From the NCBI GenBank assembly GCA_916710115.1, contig CAKAOY010000002.1:1-27394 (forward strand): a DNA stretch of 27,394 nt. Direction: 5' to 3'. Both the position numbers and the translations under genes were made by a program. This DNA is from an uncultured Bergeyella sp. Its GTDB lineage: Bacteria; Bacteroidota; Bacteroidia; Flavobacteriales; Weeksellaceae. The notes below the pieces were generated by a model, which saw only the letters and a program-made list of their open reading frames with translations, was not told where the DNA came from and did not search any database. Below, in pieces: positions 15,624-23,206 of this stretch; position 1 is the stretch's first letter; each line of letters opens with the position of its first letter.

Positions 15624-16316
15624 TTAAAATTTGTATCCCAATCCTACTTGAACACCTCTATTATATACTTTTTCACCTTGAATTTTAGAAATGTTTGTTA
15701 ATCCTAAATTATATCTTGCTTGTAAAAATACATCAGAAGATAAATCATAAGAGAAACCGAAATTAAGACCAAAATCAAAACGCTGAGCATATTGTGGTGT
15801 AGTGATTGTAGTATTTCCTGTAGTATTTCCTTGAATAGTTGTAGGTACTACTTGAGTTTCTTTCTTGAATAAGTTTTGTTTCAAACTCACATTGTAACTA
15901 GCACCTGTTTCGTCATACTTCACATTACCTGCTAATGCATACCCAAACTGAGGACCTACTTCTAATTTCAATTTATTAGCAACCTCGTATTTCACCATTA
16001 CTGGAAGGTTCAAGTAAGTAAGATTTACTCTTTTTTCAGTGTTGCTATATCCATCATAACCATAGTGGTCAGAAGATGCTCCTTGAGTTGATAATTGCAA
16101 TTCTGGTTGAACGTACAATTTATCTTGTACTTTGTACTCTACGAATGCACCAACATTAAACCCTACATTAAGAGTATTTACTCCATTCATAAGGCCGTTT
16201 TCCGCACCATTAAGGTCAGTTACATTAACACCACCTTTAACACCGAATTTCACTTGTTGTGAAAAACCTAATGTAGTAGCCGCTGCTACCAACATTAGTG
16301 TAATTACTTTTTTCAT
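15624..16316 (-). CDS. Outer-membrane beta-barrel protein (PorT/OMP_b-brl_2 type), paralog A
   Basis: The 230-residue protein has a signal peptide (MKKVITLMLVAAATTLGFSQ) followed by QVKFGVKGGVNVTDLNG, the usual opening of the small eight-stranded barrels of Bacteroidota (OMP_b-brl_2). Strand patterns such as KLYVQPELQLSTQG, PVMVKYEVANKLKLEVGPQFGYAL and VFLQARYNLGLTNIS support this, and the C-terminus GVQVGLGYKF is a BAM signal. Such barrels are abundant surface proteins with no known transport role. The next upstream gene is a paralog with a nearly identical signal peptide. It has its own promoter at 16381-16411, the best-formed in the window. Confidence 0.85.
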   Translation of the reverse strand: MKKVITLMLVAAATTLGFSQQVKFGVKGGVNVTDLNGAENGLMNGVNTLNVGFNVGAFVEYKVQDKLYVQPELQLSTQGASSDHYGYDGYSNTEKRVNLTYLNLPVMVKYEVANKLKLEVGPQFGYALAGNVKYDETGASYNVSLKQNLFKKETQVVPTTIQGNTTGNTTITTPQYAQRFDFGLNFGFSYDLSSDVFLQARYNLGLTNISKIQGEKVYNRGVQVGLGYKF

Positions 16317-16380
16317 TGTATAAAAATTATAATCTTTTTTTGTTATGGATATTCTTCCAATGAAATACCCTTTGATACTG

Positions 16381-16411
16381 CAAAGTTATAAAAATATTTT
16401 TAAATATCAAA
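16381..16411 (-). promoter_or_regulatory. Full Bacteroidota promoter (TTTG-N19-TAACTTTG) for OMP paralog A
   Basis: On the minus strand, TTTG (16411-16408) and TAACTTTG (16388-16381) are exactly 19 bp apart, matching the TTTG-N19-TAnnTTTG consensus in both elements and spacing. The ATG is 65 bp downstream. Confidence 0.75.
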
Positions 16412-16419
16412 TTTATTCG

Positions 16420-16461
16420 CAAAAAATGGGAAGTTACACCACACTGTATAGATAACTTCCC
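16420..16461 (-). terminator. Intrinsic terminator after OMP paralog B
   Basis: GGGAAGTTA (16428-16436) and TAACTTCCC (16453-16461) form a 9-bp perfect stem with a 16-nt loop. On the minus strand it is followed by ATTTTTTG. It insulates the two OMP genes, which are therefore separate units despite being adjacent. Confidence 0.8.
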
Positions 16462-16479
16462 TTATATTTTTTATTGTTC

Positions 16480-17070
16480 TTAGAATTTATATCCTAAACC
16501 AACTTGAAGATTCTTGTTACGAATAGCGGAAGACCCTTCAAAATTTGAGATATCTGTTAATCCCCAATTGTATCTTATATCAATAAATACTCCATTATTT
16601 GGTAACTGATATTCTGCACCTACCAATACACCCGCATCAAAAGTTTTGAATGCATCAGAAAAACCTTCTGTAGTCCATTCTTCTCCAATTTTTGAATCAC
16701 CTCCGATGATTGCTCCAACATAACCACCAGCATTGATTTTAAGACCGCCAACTACTCTATATTTCAAGAATATTGGCATATTAAGTTGGTGTACACGAAT
16801 TTCTTCACCTCCATTTTGTATTTTACCTCCATTTTGTACATACAATGCTTCTACTTGTGCTGAAAATTTATCTGATTTTTTGCTTAGAGGCGCTTCTGCT
16901 GTTGCCCCTAAATAAAAACCTATTCTATTTTCACTAACCACTGTTGCATCAACTTCGGTAATTCTAAAATGAGATGCGTTAACACCCGCCTTTGCTCCAA
17001 ATTTTACTTGTTGTGAAAAGCCTAATGTAGTAGCCACTGCCACTAGTGCTAATGTAATTACTTTTTTCAT
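16480..17070 (-). CDS. Outer-membrane beta-barrel protein (PorT/OMP_b-brl_2 type), paralog B
   Basis: The 196-residue barrel starts MKKVITLALVAVATTLGFSQQVKFGAKAGVN, almost the same as paralog A, and ends QVGLGYKF. The DNA of the first 30 codons is also nearly identical between the two genes. The middle diverges and is shorter, lacking the Gln/Thr-rich extracellular loop seen in A (TTIQGNTTGNTTITTPQY). Conserved strands include VEALYVQNGG, LNMPIFLKYRVVGGLKINAGGYVGAIIGG and FIDIRYNWGLTDISNF. Function is unknown. Two TATCTTFG-like -7 boxes are found upstream as TATCTTTG at 17112-17105 and 17195-17188. Confidence 0.85.
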   Translation of the reverse strand: MKKVITLALVAVATTLGFSQQVKFGAKAGVNASHFRITEVDATVVSENRIGFYLGATAEAPLSKKSDKFSAQVEALYVQNGGKIQNGGEEIRVHQLNMPIFLKYRVVGGLKINAGGYVGAIIGGDSKIGEEWTTEGFSDAFKTFDAGVLVGAEYQLPNNGVFIDIRYNWGLTDISNFEGSSAIRNKNLQVGLGYKF

Positions 17071-17104
17071 TTCTTAAAATTTTAATTTTTATCGTTTCTT
17101 TTGA

Positions 17105-17112
17105 CAAAGATA
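17105..17112 (-). promoter_or_regulatory. -7 box TATCTTTG for OMP paralog B
   Basis: The minus-strand octamer matches TAnnTTTG and gives a leader of about 30 nt to the ATG at 17070. An identical second copy lies at 17195-17188. Neither has a clear -33 box. Confidence 0.5.
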
Positions 17113-17409
17113 CATTATTATAACGCTATCTTACATATATTTAACAATTTTTAACATATAATAAAAATATTATCTATTATATTTTTACAAAGATACTGAT
17201 TTCATGTAGTTTATTATTTGTAATATATCAAGCTCCAAATTGAATACTCTCAAATTAAGAGTTTATTAAATAATACATTAAATTAAGGCTAATATCGACT
17301 CTATTTTTATCTTTTAATGAATTATTTGACCCATTACACTCATATATACTCTTTTCCCATAAGTTTTTTTTATTTCCATACAAATTATATACTTTACAAT
17401 TAAATTCTT

Positions 17410-17417
17410 TATTTTTG
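17410..17417 (+). promoter_or_regulatory. Possible -7 box TATTTTTG for mnmG
   Basis: The octamer matches TAnnTTTG 124 bp before the mnmG ATG. If used, the parS-like palindrome at 17496 would be in the 5' untranslated region. In such AT-rich DNA a chance match is possible. Confidence 0.35.
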
Positions 17418-17495
17418 CAAGTTCATAATTTATTTATATATTTAAACCATATAAGTTGGATATAACTAATGGGATAAAATACTCTATTTTATGAT

Positions 17496-17513
17496 ATGTT
17501 TCCCGTGAAACAT
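17496..17513. promoter_or_regulatory. parS-like site 1 (TGTTTCCCGTGAAACA core)
   Basis: The 16-bp core differs by one base from the widely conserved parS palindrome TGTTTCACGTGAAACA and is flanked by A and T, extending the dyad. It lies 28 bp before the mnmG start. ParB (Spo0J) binds such sites to organise chromosome segregation, and in many bacteria they cluster near gidA/mnmG and the origin. Confidence 0.6.
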
Positions 17514-17541
17514 TCTACTAAAAAAAATAAAAACAAAAAAA

Positions 17542-19404
17542 ATGACAGAACAAATATATGATGTTATCGTAGTAGGAGCAGGGCATGCAGGATGTGAGGC
17601 TGCTGCCGCAGCTGCGAACTTAGGTTCCAAAACACTCCTCATTACAATGAATATGGAGACCATCGGAAAGATGAGTTGCAACCCCGCAATGGGAGGTATC
17701 GCCAAAGGACAAATTGTTAGAGAAATTGATGCCTTAGGAGGTTACTCAGGGATTATTGCAGATAAATCTGCGATACAATTTAAGATGCTAAATCTTTCTA
17801 AAGGTCCAGCCATGTGGTCACCAAGAACTCAAAATGATAGAATGTTATTCTCTCAAGAATGGAGACTTGCCTTGGAAAATACTCCTAATCTGGACTTTTT
17901 TCAAGATATGGTAAAAGAATTGATTATTGAAAACAACAAAGCAGCAGGTGTCATTACTTCTATTGGAATTAAATTCAAATCCAAATCTGTAGTCTTAACT
18001 AATGGAACTTTCTTAAATGGGTTAATTCATATTGGTGAAAAACAATTAGGAGGCGGAAGAATGGGAGAACCTAAAGCCTTTGGAATTACAGAACAGTTAG
18101 CCTCCCTCGGTTTTGAGGCTGGAAGAATGAAAACAGGCACACCCGTGAGAGTAGATGGTAGAAGTATAGATTTTTCTAAAATGGAAGAACAAAAAGGCGA
18201 TGAAAATCCTCAAAAGTTTTCTTATTTAGACACACCTAAGCTTACTCAACAGCGTTCTTGCTATATCACCTACACAAATGAAATCGTCCATGATATTCTC
18301 CGCGAAGGTTTTGACAGAAGCCCAATGTTCAACGGAACAATTCAAAGCTTAGGACCTAGATACTGTCCAAGCATTGAGGATAAAATTAATCGCTTCGCTG
18401 AAAGAAATCGTCATCAACTTTTTGCAGAGCCAGAAGGCTGGAATACGATAGAATATTATATCAATGGATTTAGTTCATCTCTTCCAGAAGATATCCAAAT
18501 AAAAGCTCTTCACCAAATTCCAGGTTTTGAACATGCAAAAGTATTCCGACCAGGATACGCCATTGAGTATGATTACTTCCCTCCTACTCAACTTCAACAT
18601 ACCTTAGAAACAAAGCTCATAGAAAATCTTTATTTCGCAGGACAAATAAACGGAACTACGGGCTATGAAGAAGCGGCAGGACAAGGGCTCATTGCTGGTA
18701 TCAATGCTCATAATAAAGTCTATGAAAAAGATCCATTCACTCTCAACAGAGATGAAGCATATATAGGAGTTCTCATAGATGATCTCATTACAAAAGGTAC
18801 AGAAGAACCTTATAGAATGTTTACTTCCCGAGCAGAATATCGTTTGCTTTTAAGACAAGATAATGCAGATATTCGTTTGACTGAAAAATCTCATAAATTA
18901 GGATTAGCTACTGATGAAAGAATGGAAAAAGTAGAAGATAAAATCAAAAAATCTCAGGAATTGGAAGATTTTTTAAGAGAAACATCTTTGAAACCCCACC
19001 AAATTAATCCTATTTTGGAAGAAGAAAATTCTAATTCTGTAGATCAAGCATATCGTGCTTCTCAAATACTTACTCGCCCAAATATTACTTTAAATAAATT
19101 AGAAAAATTAGAATTTATTAGAAATACAAGTAAAAATTATTCTGACGAGGTAAGAGAACAAGCAGAAATAAATATAAAATACAAAGGCTATATAGAAAAG
19201 GAAAAAGAAAATGTAGCCAAACTCCAACGATTAGAAAATATTAAAATACCTACTGATTTTGATTTTTCTAAGGTATCTTCCCTATCATCGGAAGCCAAAC
19301 AAAAATTAAATAAAATAAAACCTAAAACCATTGCACAAGCAAGCCGTATTAGTGGGGTATCACCAGCAGATATTAATGTCCTTCTTATATTTTTAGGACG
19401 ATAA
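17542..19404 (+). CDS. mnmG: tRNA uridine-5-carboxymethylaminomethyl modification enzyme MnmG (GidA)
   Basis: The 620-residue FAD enzyme works with MnmE to install the carboxymethylaminomethyl group on U34 of certain tRNAs, using FAD, methylenetetrahydrofolate and glycine or ammonium. The N-terminal dinucleotide fold is VIVVGAGHAGCEAA, with GxGxxGxE at 12-19. Family signatures include SCNPAMGGIAKG (about 46-57), YCPSIEDK and AGQINGTTGYEEAAGQGLIAGINA (about 373-396, visible as the GTTGYEEAAGQG core). The helical C-terminal domain ends with ARISGVSPADINVLLIFL, used for MnmE and tRNA contact. Length is normal. In many bacteria mnmG lies near the replication origin; here it is bracketed by parS-like sites. 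Confidence 0.98.
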   Translation: MTEQIYDVIVVGAGHAGCEAAAAAANLGSKTLLITMNMETIGKMSCNPAMGGIAKGQIVREIDALGGYSGIIADKSAIQFKMLNLSKGPAMWSPRTQNDRMLFSQEWRLALENTPNLDFFQDMVKELIIENNKAAGVITSIGIKFKSKSVVLTNGTFLNGLIHIGEKQLGGGRMGEPKAFGITEQLASLGFEAGRMKTGTPVRVDGRSIDFSKMEEQKGDENPQKFSYLDTPKLTQQRSCYITYTNEIVHDILREGFDRSPMFNGTIQSLGPRYCPSIEDKINRFAERNRHQLFAEPEGWNTIEYYINGFSSSLPEDIQIKALHQIPGFEHAKVFRPGYAIEYDYFPPTQLQHTLETKLIENLYFAGQINGTTGYEEAAGQGLIAGINAHNKVYEKDPFTLNRDEAYIGVLIDDLITKGTEEPYRMFTSRAEYRLLLRQDNADIRLTEKSHKLGLATDERMEKVEDKIKKSQELEDFLRETSLKPHQINPILEEENSNSVDQAYRASQILTRPNITLNKLEKLEFIRNTSKNYSDEVREQAEINIKYKGYIEKEKENVAKLQRLENIKIPTDFDFSKVSSLSSEAKQKLNKIKPKTIAQASRISGVSPADINVLLIFLGR

Positions 19405-19422
19405 TCTATTAAAGTAATACTT

Positions 19423-19440
19423 ATGTTTCATATGAAACAT
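19423..19440. promoter_or_regulatory. parS-like site 2 (18-bp perfect palindrome)
   Basis: ATGTTTCATATGAAACAT is a perfect 18-bp palindrome with the same TGTTTC/GAAACA arms as site 1 but ATAT at the centre instead of ACGT. It lies between the mnmG stop and the following terminator, 19 bp after the stop codon. Confidence 0.55.
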
Positions 19441-19447
19441 CTTAAAT

Positions 19448-19478
19448 AAAAAGAGGAGTAAAAAACACTCCTCTTTTT
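19448..19478. terminator. Bidirectional intrinsic terminator, mnmG / GT2
   Basis: AGAGGAGT (19452-19459) pairs with ACTCCTCT (19467-19474) around a 7-nt A-rich loop, with AAAAA before and TTTTT after. It serves both convergent genes; its right end touches the GT2 stop codon. Confidence 0.88.
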
Positions 19479-20403
19479 ATTTACCTTCTGTTAATAGAGC
19501 TTTATAAAATCTTAACTTTCTTAGCAAAGGAACTTTTGCATATATAAAAAAATCTATAAAATTTTGTTTTATGTACTTTTCAACATCTTTTGATATTGTA
19601 GGATTTCTATATTTTTCAGATATATAGTTCCATTTAACTTTAATTGTTCTTAGCTTACTTTTTATCTTATGTTTTCTATAAAATTTAATTCTATCATCAA
19701 ATGCTTCTACTGCATCATTAAAGTTTTTTACTGTTATATTACTCATAATAGAATCTTTTTTTCCTTGTCTATACGAATATAATTTTCTAGAAGTAAACAC
19801 CGATTTATTCGTCTTATAGAAGATATGATGCGCTACAAACTCATCTTCATGCAACTTTCCTAAAGGATATCTTATATTATCAAAAATATAGGCTTTATAT
19901 AATTTATTCCATGCTAATATATATTTAAGATCGTAGGTATCTATATAATCCATACCTTCATCACGAGATTTCACATCAAGGGTTTCTTCTACTGGTAAAG
20001 TTTCTATATCTACTGGGGCATCATCGTAATACAGCAAAAAATCACAAATAGAAATATCTACATCAGTTTTTATCAAATTTTCGTAGAGTGTTTTCACATA
20101 ATCTTTATGCAAAAAATCATCACTATCCACGAAACAAACATACTCACCCTTCATTATATCCAGCCCCGTATTTCTCGCACCTGATAGACCTTTATTTTCT
20201 TGTATAATATATTTTATTCTATCATCGCTTAAATACGGTTGTATCTTCGCATCTGTATCATCGGTAGAACCATCATTTACCAAAATAATTTCTAAATTTT
20301 TATAACTCTGATGAATCAGGCTATCCAAACATTGTTCTATATAATCCTCCGTATTATAGCAAGGAACAATTATTGAAATTAATGGTTGCTTTTCGTCTAT
20401 CAT
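19477..20403 (-). CDS. Family 2 glycosyltransferase
   Basis: The 308-residue protein has a GT-A fold domain at its N-terminus: LISIIVPCYNTEDYIEQCLDSL (residues 8-29, seen as IIVPCYNTEDYIEQCL), VNDGSTDDT (42-50), GLSGARNTGLD (72-82) and the metal-binding FVDSDDFL (91-98). The acceptor side includes LHEDEFVAHHIFYKTN, with the ED acid pair typical of polysaccharide glycosyltransferases. No transmembrane segment is present, so it would work at the cytoplasmic face on a lipid-linked or LPS sugar acceptor. Donor and acceptor sugars cannot be told. It stands alone rather than in a capsule cluster. A -7 box TATATTTG at 20428-20421 gives a very short leader. Confidence 0.93.
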   Translation of the reverse strand: MIDEKQPLISIIVPCYNTEDYIEQCLDSLIHQSYKNLEIILVNDGSTDDTDAKIQPYLSDDRIKYIIQENKGLSGARNTGLDIMKGEYVCFVDSDDFLHKDYVKTLYENLIKTDVDISICDFLLYYDDAPVDIETLPVEETLDVKSRDEGMDYIDTYDLKYILAWNKLYKAYIFDNIRYPLGKLHEDEFVAHHIFYKTNKSVFTSRKLYSYRQGKKDSIMSNITVKNFNDAVEAFDDRIKFYRKHKIKSKLRTIKVKWNYISEKYRNPTISKDVEKYIKQNFIDFFIYAKVPLLRKLRFYKALLTEGK

Positions 20404-20420
20404 TATTCATTGTTTTGTTG

Positions 20421-20428
20421 CAAATATA
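20421..20428 (-). promoter_or_regulatory. -7 box TATATTTG for the GT2 gene
   Basis: The minus-strand octamer matches TAnnTTTG and lies 17 bp before the ATG at 20403, implying a leader of about 13 nt. No clear -33 element is seen. Confidence 0.45.
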
Positions 20429-20576
20429 CTTAAAAAAAACTTACTTTTGCACTTATATTATATAATTTATCGCTGCACAAAAATATAATAACATAAAATA
20501 TCCTCACTTCTTTTTGTGATATTATGGGATAGCACAATGTTAATATATAAAGTTTTATGATTAGATCCTTTACAAT

Positions 20577-20593
20577 AGTTTCACAGGAAACAT
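20577..20593. promoter_or_regulatory. Degenerate parS-like site 3
   Basis: AGTTTCACAGGAAACA keeps both GTTTC and GAAAC arms with a 4-nt centre, but differs from canonical parS at three positions. A half-site TGTTTCAT follows 10 bp later at 20602. It lies in the divergent region between the GT2 and YiiX-like genes. Confidence 0.3.
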
Positions 20594-20639
20594 AAGGACT
20601 TTGTTTCATAAAATTTTTAAAATTTTAATTCTATTAAAA

Positions 20640-21278
20640 ATGTTAAAAAATATTACTAAAGTATGTCTTATTTCATTATTATGGAATTGTCAAGAAGTAC
20701 AAGTATACCGAAACATAATAAAAAATGGTGATATAATATTTGTCGAAGCAAAGAAAGAAAACCTTTCTGGTGCTATCAGTAGAGTTACAAAATCAGAGAA
20801 AAATATCATTTCTTATGACCATGTAGCTCTTGTAGAAATAACTAAAACCAATCAAAATATACTACATAGTTCTACTAAAAATGGTTCGGAAAAACTATCT
20901 CTTAGAAAATTTATCAAAAAAAATAAAAAGGAAAATAGACAGATGGATATATATAGGCTAAAGACTCCGTACCAAAAATGTATTAATGAGGCAATGGATA
21001 GAGCCAATGCAATGCTCGGTCACCCCTATAATTTTCTTTATATTCCCAATGAAAATTCTTATTATTGCTCCGATTTTGTAGAACGAGCATACAGGAATTG
21101 TGATATATTCCAACTCCATCCAATGACATTTATTAATCCTTCAACAGGAAAGATAGATGATTTTTGGGCTAATTTCTACCAATCAAAAAATATAGAAATC
21201 CCAGAAGGAAAATTAGGTTGTAACCCGAATGGTATATCTCAATCAAATAAAATAGAAAAAATCTTGACTATAAAATAA
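20640..21278 (+). CDS. YiiX/YebB-like permuted NlpC/P60 cysteine hydrolase, putative lipoprotein
   Basis: From the ATG at 20640 the product is 212 residues, with a short hydrophobic leader and a candidate lipobox ISLLWNC (Cys17). A TTG start 39 nt earlier is possible but would only lengthen the hydrophobic region. The body fits the permuted papain-like YiiX family: NGDIIFVEA near residue 29, ISYDHVALVEI with the likely catalytic His61, GHPYNFLYIPNE, then YYCSDFVERAY with the likely nucleophile Cys143. Such enzymes cleave amide or ester bonds in peptidoglycan peptides or lipid-linked substrates; the true substrate is unknown. It would face the periplasm if exported. The methyltransferase gene starts 10 nt downstream. 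Confidence 0.8.
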   Translation: MLKNITKVCLISLLWNCQEVQVYRNIIKNGDIIFVEAKKENLSGAISRVTKSEKNIISYDHVALVEITKTNQNILHSSTKNGSEKLSLRKFIKKNKKENRQMDIYRLKTPYQKCINEAMDRANAMLGHPYNFLYIPNENSYYCSDFVERAYRNCDIFQLHPMTFINPSTGKIDDFWANFYQSKNIEIPEGKLGCNPNGISQSNKIEKILTIK

Positions 21279-21288
21279 ACTACATTAA

Positions 21289-22116
21289 ATGAAAATAAAA
21301 GATTATTTCCTAACTCAGGAAATTTTTGAAATACAAGAAACCGAGATAGCAGGAATCCTAAAGACCTCCCCTATCCCAAAAAATCTTGATAAATACTATA
21401 AAAGTAACAAATATATTTCCCACCACCAAGATAGCGGTAGTATCAAAGAAAAGGTGTATAAATTTTTTCAAAAATTCAATCTTAATTACAAAAGAAATAT
21501 CCTCGCTTCGGAAATTGGTATTGGATTGAAAATTTTAGACTATGGTTGTGGCACAGCAGATTTTGTAAAATTCTTAGAAGACGAATATATCACTTATGGA
21601 TATGAACCCAATGAGGAAGCTAAAAATTTTGCTAAGCAAAAATCTCCCAAAACAATTTTCGTAAGCGACCCCGAACTCAAAGAAATTCCTGATGGCAGTC
21701 TGGATATTATCACTCTTTGGCATGTATTTGAACATATTGAAGACCGCGAAAAGGCATTAGCTACTTTCTACAAAAAACTAAAACCCACAGGAGGGCTACT
21801 CATAATTGCTGTACCAAACCATACTTCCTACGATGGGCAAAAGTATAAAGAATTTTGGGCAGCCTACGATGTTCCTCGTCACATTTGGCATTATTCTAAA
21901 AGGGGTATGGAAAAATTTCTCTATCGAAAAGAGTGGAGATTAAGAAAAACAAAACCTCTACACCTTGATGCCTACTATATATCTATACTCAGCGAAAAAT
22001 ATAAGAAAAATCCTCTTTTTTGGCTATGGGGAATGGTCCAAGGAGCAATTTCTAATTTTAAGGCCGTAAAAACAGGGGAATTTTCCAGTTTGATATATAT
22101 TATTGAAAAATCTTAG
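21289..22116 (+). CDS. Class I SAM-dependent methyltransferase (Methyltransf_23-like)
   Basis: The 275-residue protein has the SAM-binding motif I KILDYGCGTADFVKFL (residues 81-96), motif II acidic residue in YGYEPNEEA near 105-113, and the post-motif segment GSLDIITLWHVFEHIEDREKAL typical of Methyltransf_23 enzymes. A second conserved block, AVPNHTSYDGQKYKEFWAAYDVPRHIWHYSKRG, is shared with methyltransferases that act on sugars or lipid-linked glycans, though the substrate is not shown. It is probably co-transcribed with the YiiX-like hydrolase. No intrinsic terminator is evident in the 122 bp before hemC. Confidence 0.9.
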   Translation: MKIKDYFLTQEIFEIQETEIAGILKTSPIPKNLDKYYKSNKYISHHQDSGSIKEKVYKFFQKFNLNYKRNILASEIGIGLKILDYGCGTADFVKFLEDEYITYGYEPNEEAKNFAKQKSPKTIFVSDPELKEIPDGSLDIITLWHVFEHIEDREKALATFYKKLKPTGGLLIIAVPNHTSYDGQKYKEFWAAYDVPRHIWHYSKRGMEKFLYRKEWRLRKTKPLHLDAYYISILSEKYKKNPLFWLWGMVQGAISNFKAVKTGEFSSLIYIIEKS

Positions 22117-22238
22117 AACGCAAAATTTTACCCTATTTACAAAGGTCGTTTTTTTAGCATTTTTTATAAAAATGTCATTTCATAACCTTTTTTGATAAAT
22201 CAGCCTTCTAACATAAAACCATCAAAAAAACAAAATTT

Positions 22239-23135
22239 ATGAATATAAAAATAGGAACTCGCAATTCTCCCTTAGCAATATGGCAAGCCAAAGATGTTGC
22301 AGAAAAATTGAAAAATCTCCACCTCAATACGGAAATAATGCCTATCGTATCCTCTGGAGACAAAAATCTCGCTCAACCATTATATGCAATGGGAATAACG
22401 GGAGTTTTCACAAAGGATTTAGATATTGCTCTATTAAATAAAGAAATAGACATTGCCGTGCATTCTTTAAAAGATGTGCCTACTCAACTTCCCGAGAACC
22501 TCGTTGTGCTTGCTTATCTTGAACGGGACTTTCCACAAGATGTATTGGTGAGAGGGAGCCACGCAAAACATAAAAATATTGCAGACCTAAAAATAGCAAC
22601 CAGTAGCCTCCGTAGAAGAGCTTTTTGGGCAAGTAAATTTCCCAATACCGAGTTTGTAAATATCCGCGGTAATGTAAATACCCGACTGCAAAAAATAGAA
22701 GATGGGTTAGCTGATGCTACACTATTTTCATTAGCAGGTATCAAACGACTAAATCTTGATATTGATTATGAAGAAATTCCATTCATGGTCTCGGCTCCAT
22801 CCCAAGGAGTAGTGGTAGTCGTAGGGCATATTGACAATATTGAAGTAAACAATAAAATAAAGAAAATCAATCATTTAAGTACAAATAAATGTGTAGAAAC
22901 AGAGCGAGTTTTCCTACAAACATTAGAGGGAGGATGTACCGCTCCTATTGGTGCTTTTGCCACATTATCAGAAAATAAAATGAATTTTAAGGGGATGATA
23001 TGCTCCTTAGATGGTAAGAAATGTATTGAAATAAACGAATCTTTCACCTTTGATGAGAATAAAAACTACGGACAAATATTTGCTAAAAAAGTTTTAGAAC
23101 AAGGTGGAAAAAGCATTATGGACAGCCTAAAATAA
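22239..23135 (+). CDS. hemC: Hydroxymethylbilane synthase (porphobilinogen deaminase)
   Basis: The 298-residue cytoplasmic enzyme condenses four porphobilinogen molecules into hydroxymethylbilane in tetrapyrrole synthesis. The N-terminus reads IGTRNSPLAIWQAKDV. The catalytic Asp79 lies in AVHSLKDVPTQLP, the substrate-binding arginines in ATSSLRRRAFW and NIRGNVNTRLQK, and the dipyrromethane-cofactor Cys233 in LEGGCTAPIGAF. All key residues are present and length is normal. No other haem gene lies next to it here, although hemA often precedes hemC in bacteria. I could not identify a convincing -7 box upstream; a weak AT hairpin at 22158-22174 is probably chance. Confidence 0.97.
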   Translation: MNIKIGTRNSPLAIWQAKDVAEKLKNLHLNTEIMPIVSSGDKNLAQPLYAMGITGVFTKDLDIALLNKEIDIAVHSLKDVPTQLPENLVVLAYLERDFPQDVLVRGSHAKHKNIADLKIATSSLRRRAFWASKFPNTEFVNIRGNVNTRLQKIEDGLADATLFSLAGIKRLNLDIDYEEIPFMVSAPSQGVVVVVGHIDNIEVNNKIKKINHLSTNKCVETERVFLQTLEGGCTAPIGAFATLSENKMNFKGMICSLDGKKCIEINESFTFDENKNYGQIFAKKVLEQGGKSIMDSLK

Positions 23136-23160
23136 GAATACTCTCCTTGCAAAAACTTAA

Positions 23161-23206
23161 ATAGAAAAGACAAGATTAAAATTAATCTTGTCTTTTCTAT
23201 TTTTAA
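23161..23206. terminator. Bidirectional intrinsic terminator, hemC / SusD
   Basis: A perfect 19-bp inverted repeat (23161-23179 with 23182-23200) has GACAAGATT in its upper part and is followed by TTTTT on the right and preceded by A-rich DNA on the left. It is the longest hairpin in the window. Confidence 0.88.

Larger units (their letters stand above)
17071..17541. other. 471-bp AT-rich intergenic region upstream of mnmG
   Basis: No gene is visible here. It holds two minus-strand -7 boxes TATCTTTG (17112-17105, 17195-17188) for OMP paralog B, a plus-strand TATTTTTG (17410-17417) that could start mnmG transcription with a leader of about 120 nt, and a parS-like palindrome at 17496-17513. 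I see no DnaA box cluster (TTATNCACA), tRNA or riboswitch-like conserved structure. Confidence 0.6.

Noticed and set aside
17071..17541. Intergenic region considered as the replication origin
   Set aside because: It is AT-rich and next to mnmG, but I see no DnaA-box cluster and no dnaA or parAB gene in the window.
20601..20639. TTG start extending the YiiX-like protein by 13 residues
   Set aside because: The ATG at 20640 gives a standard leader with a lipobox; the TTG version adds only hydrophobic residues. It is not fully excluded.
22158..22174. CATTTTT/AAAAATG hairpin considered as terminator or hemC regulator
   Set aside because: It has only one G-C pair at the base and a 3-nt loop; such dyads are expected by chance in this AT-rich DNA.
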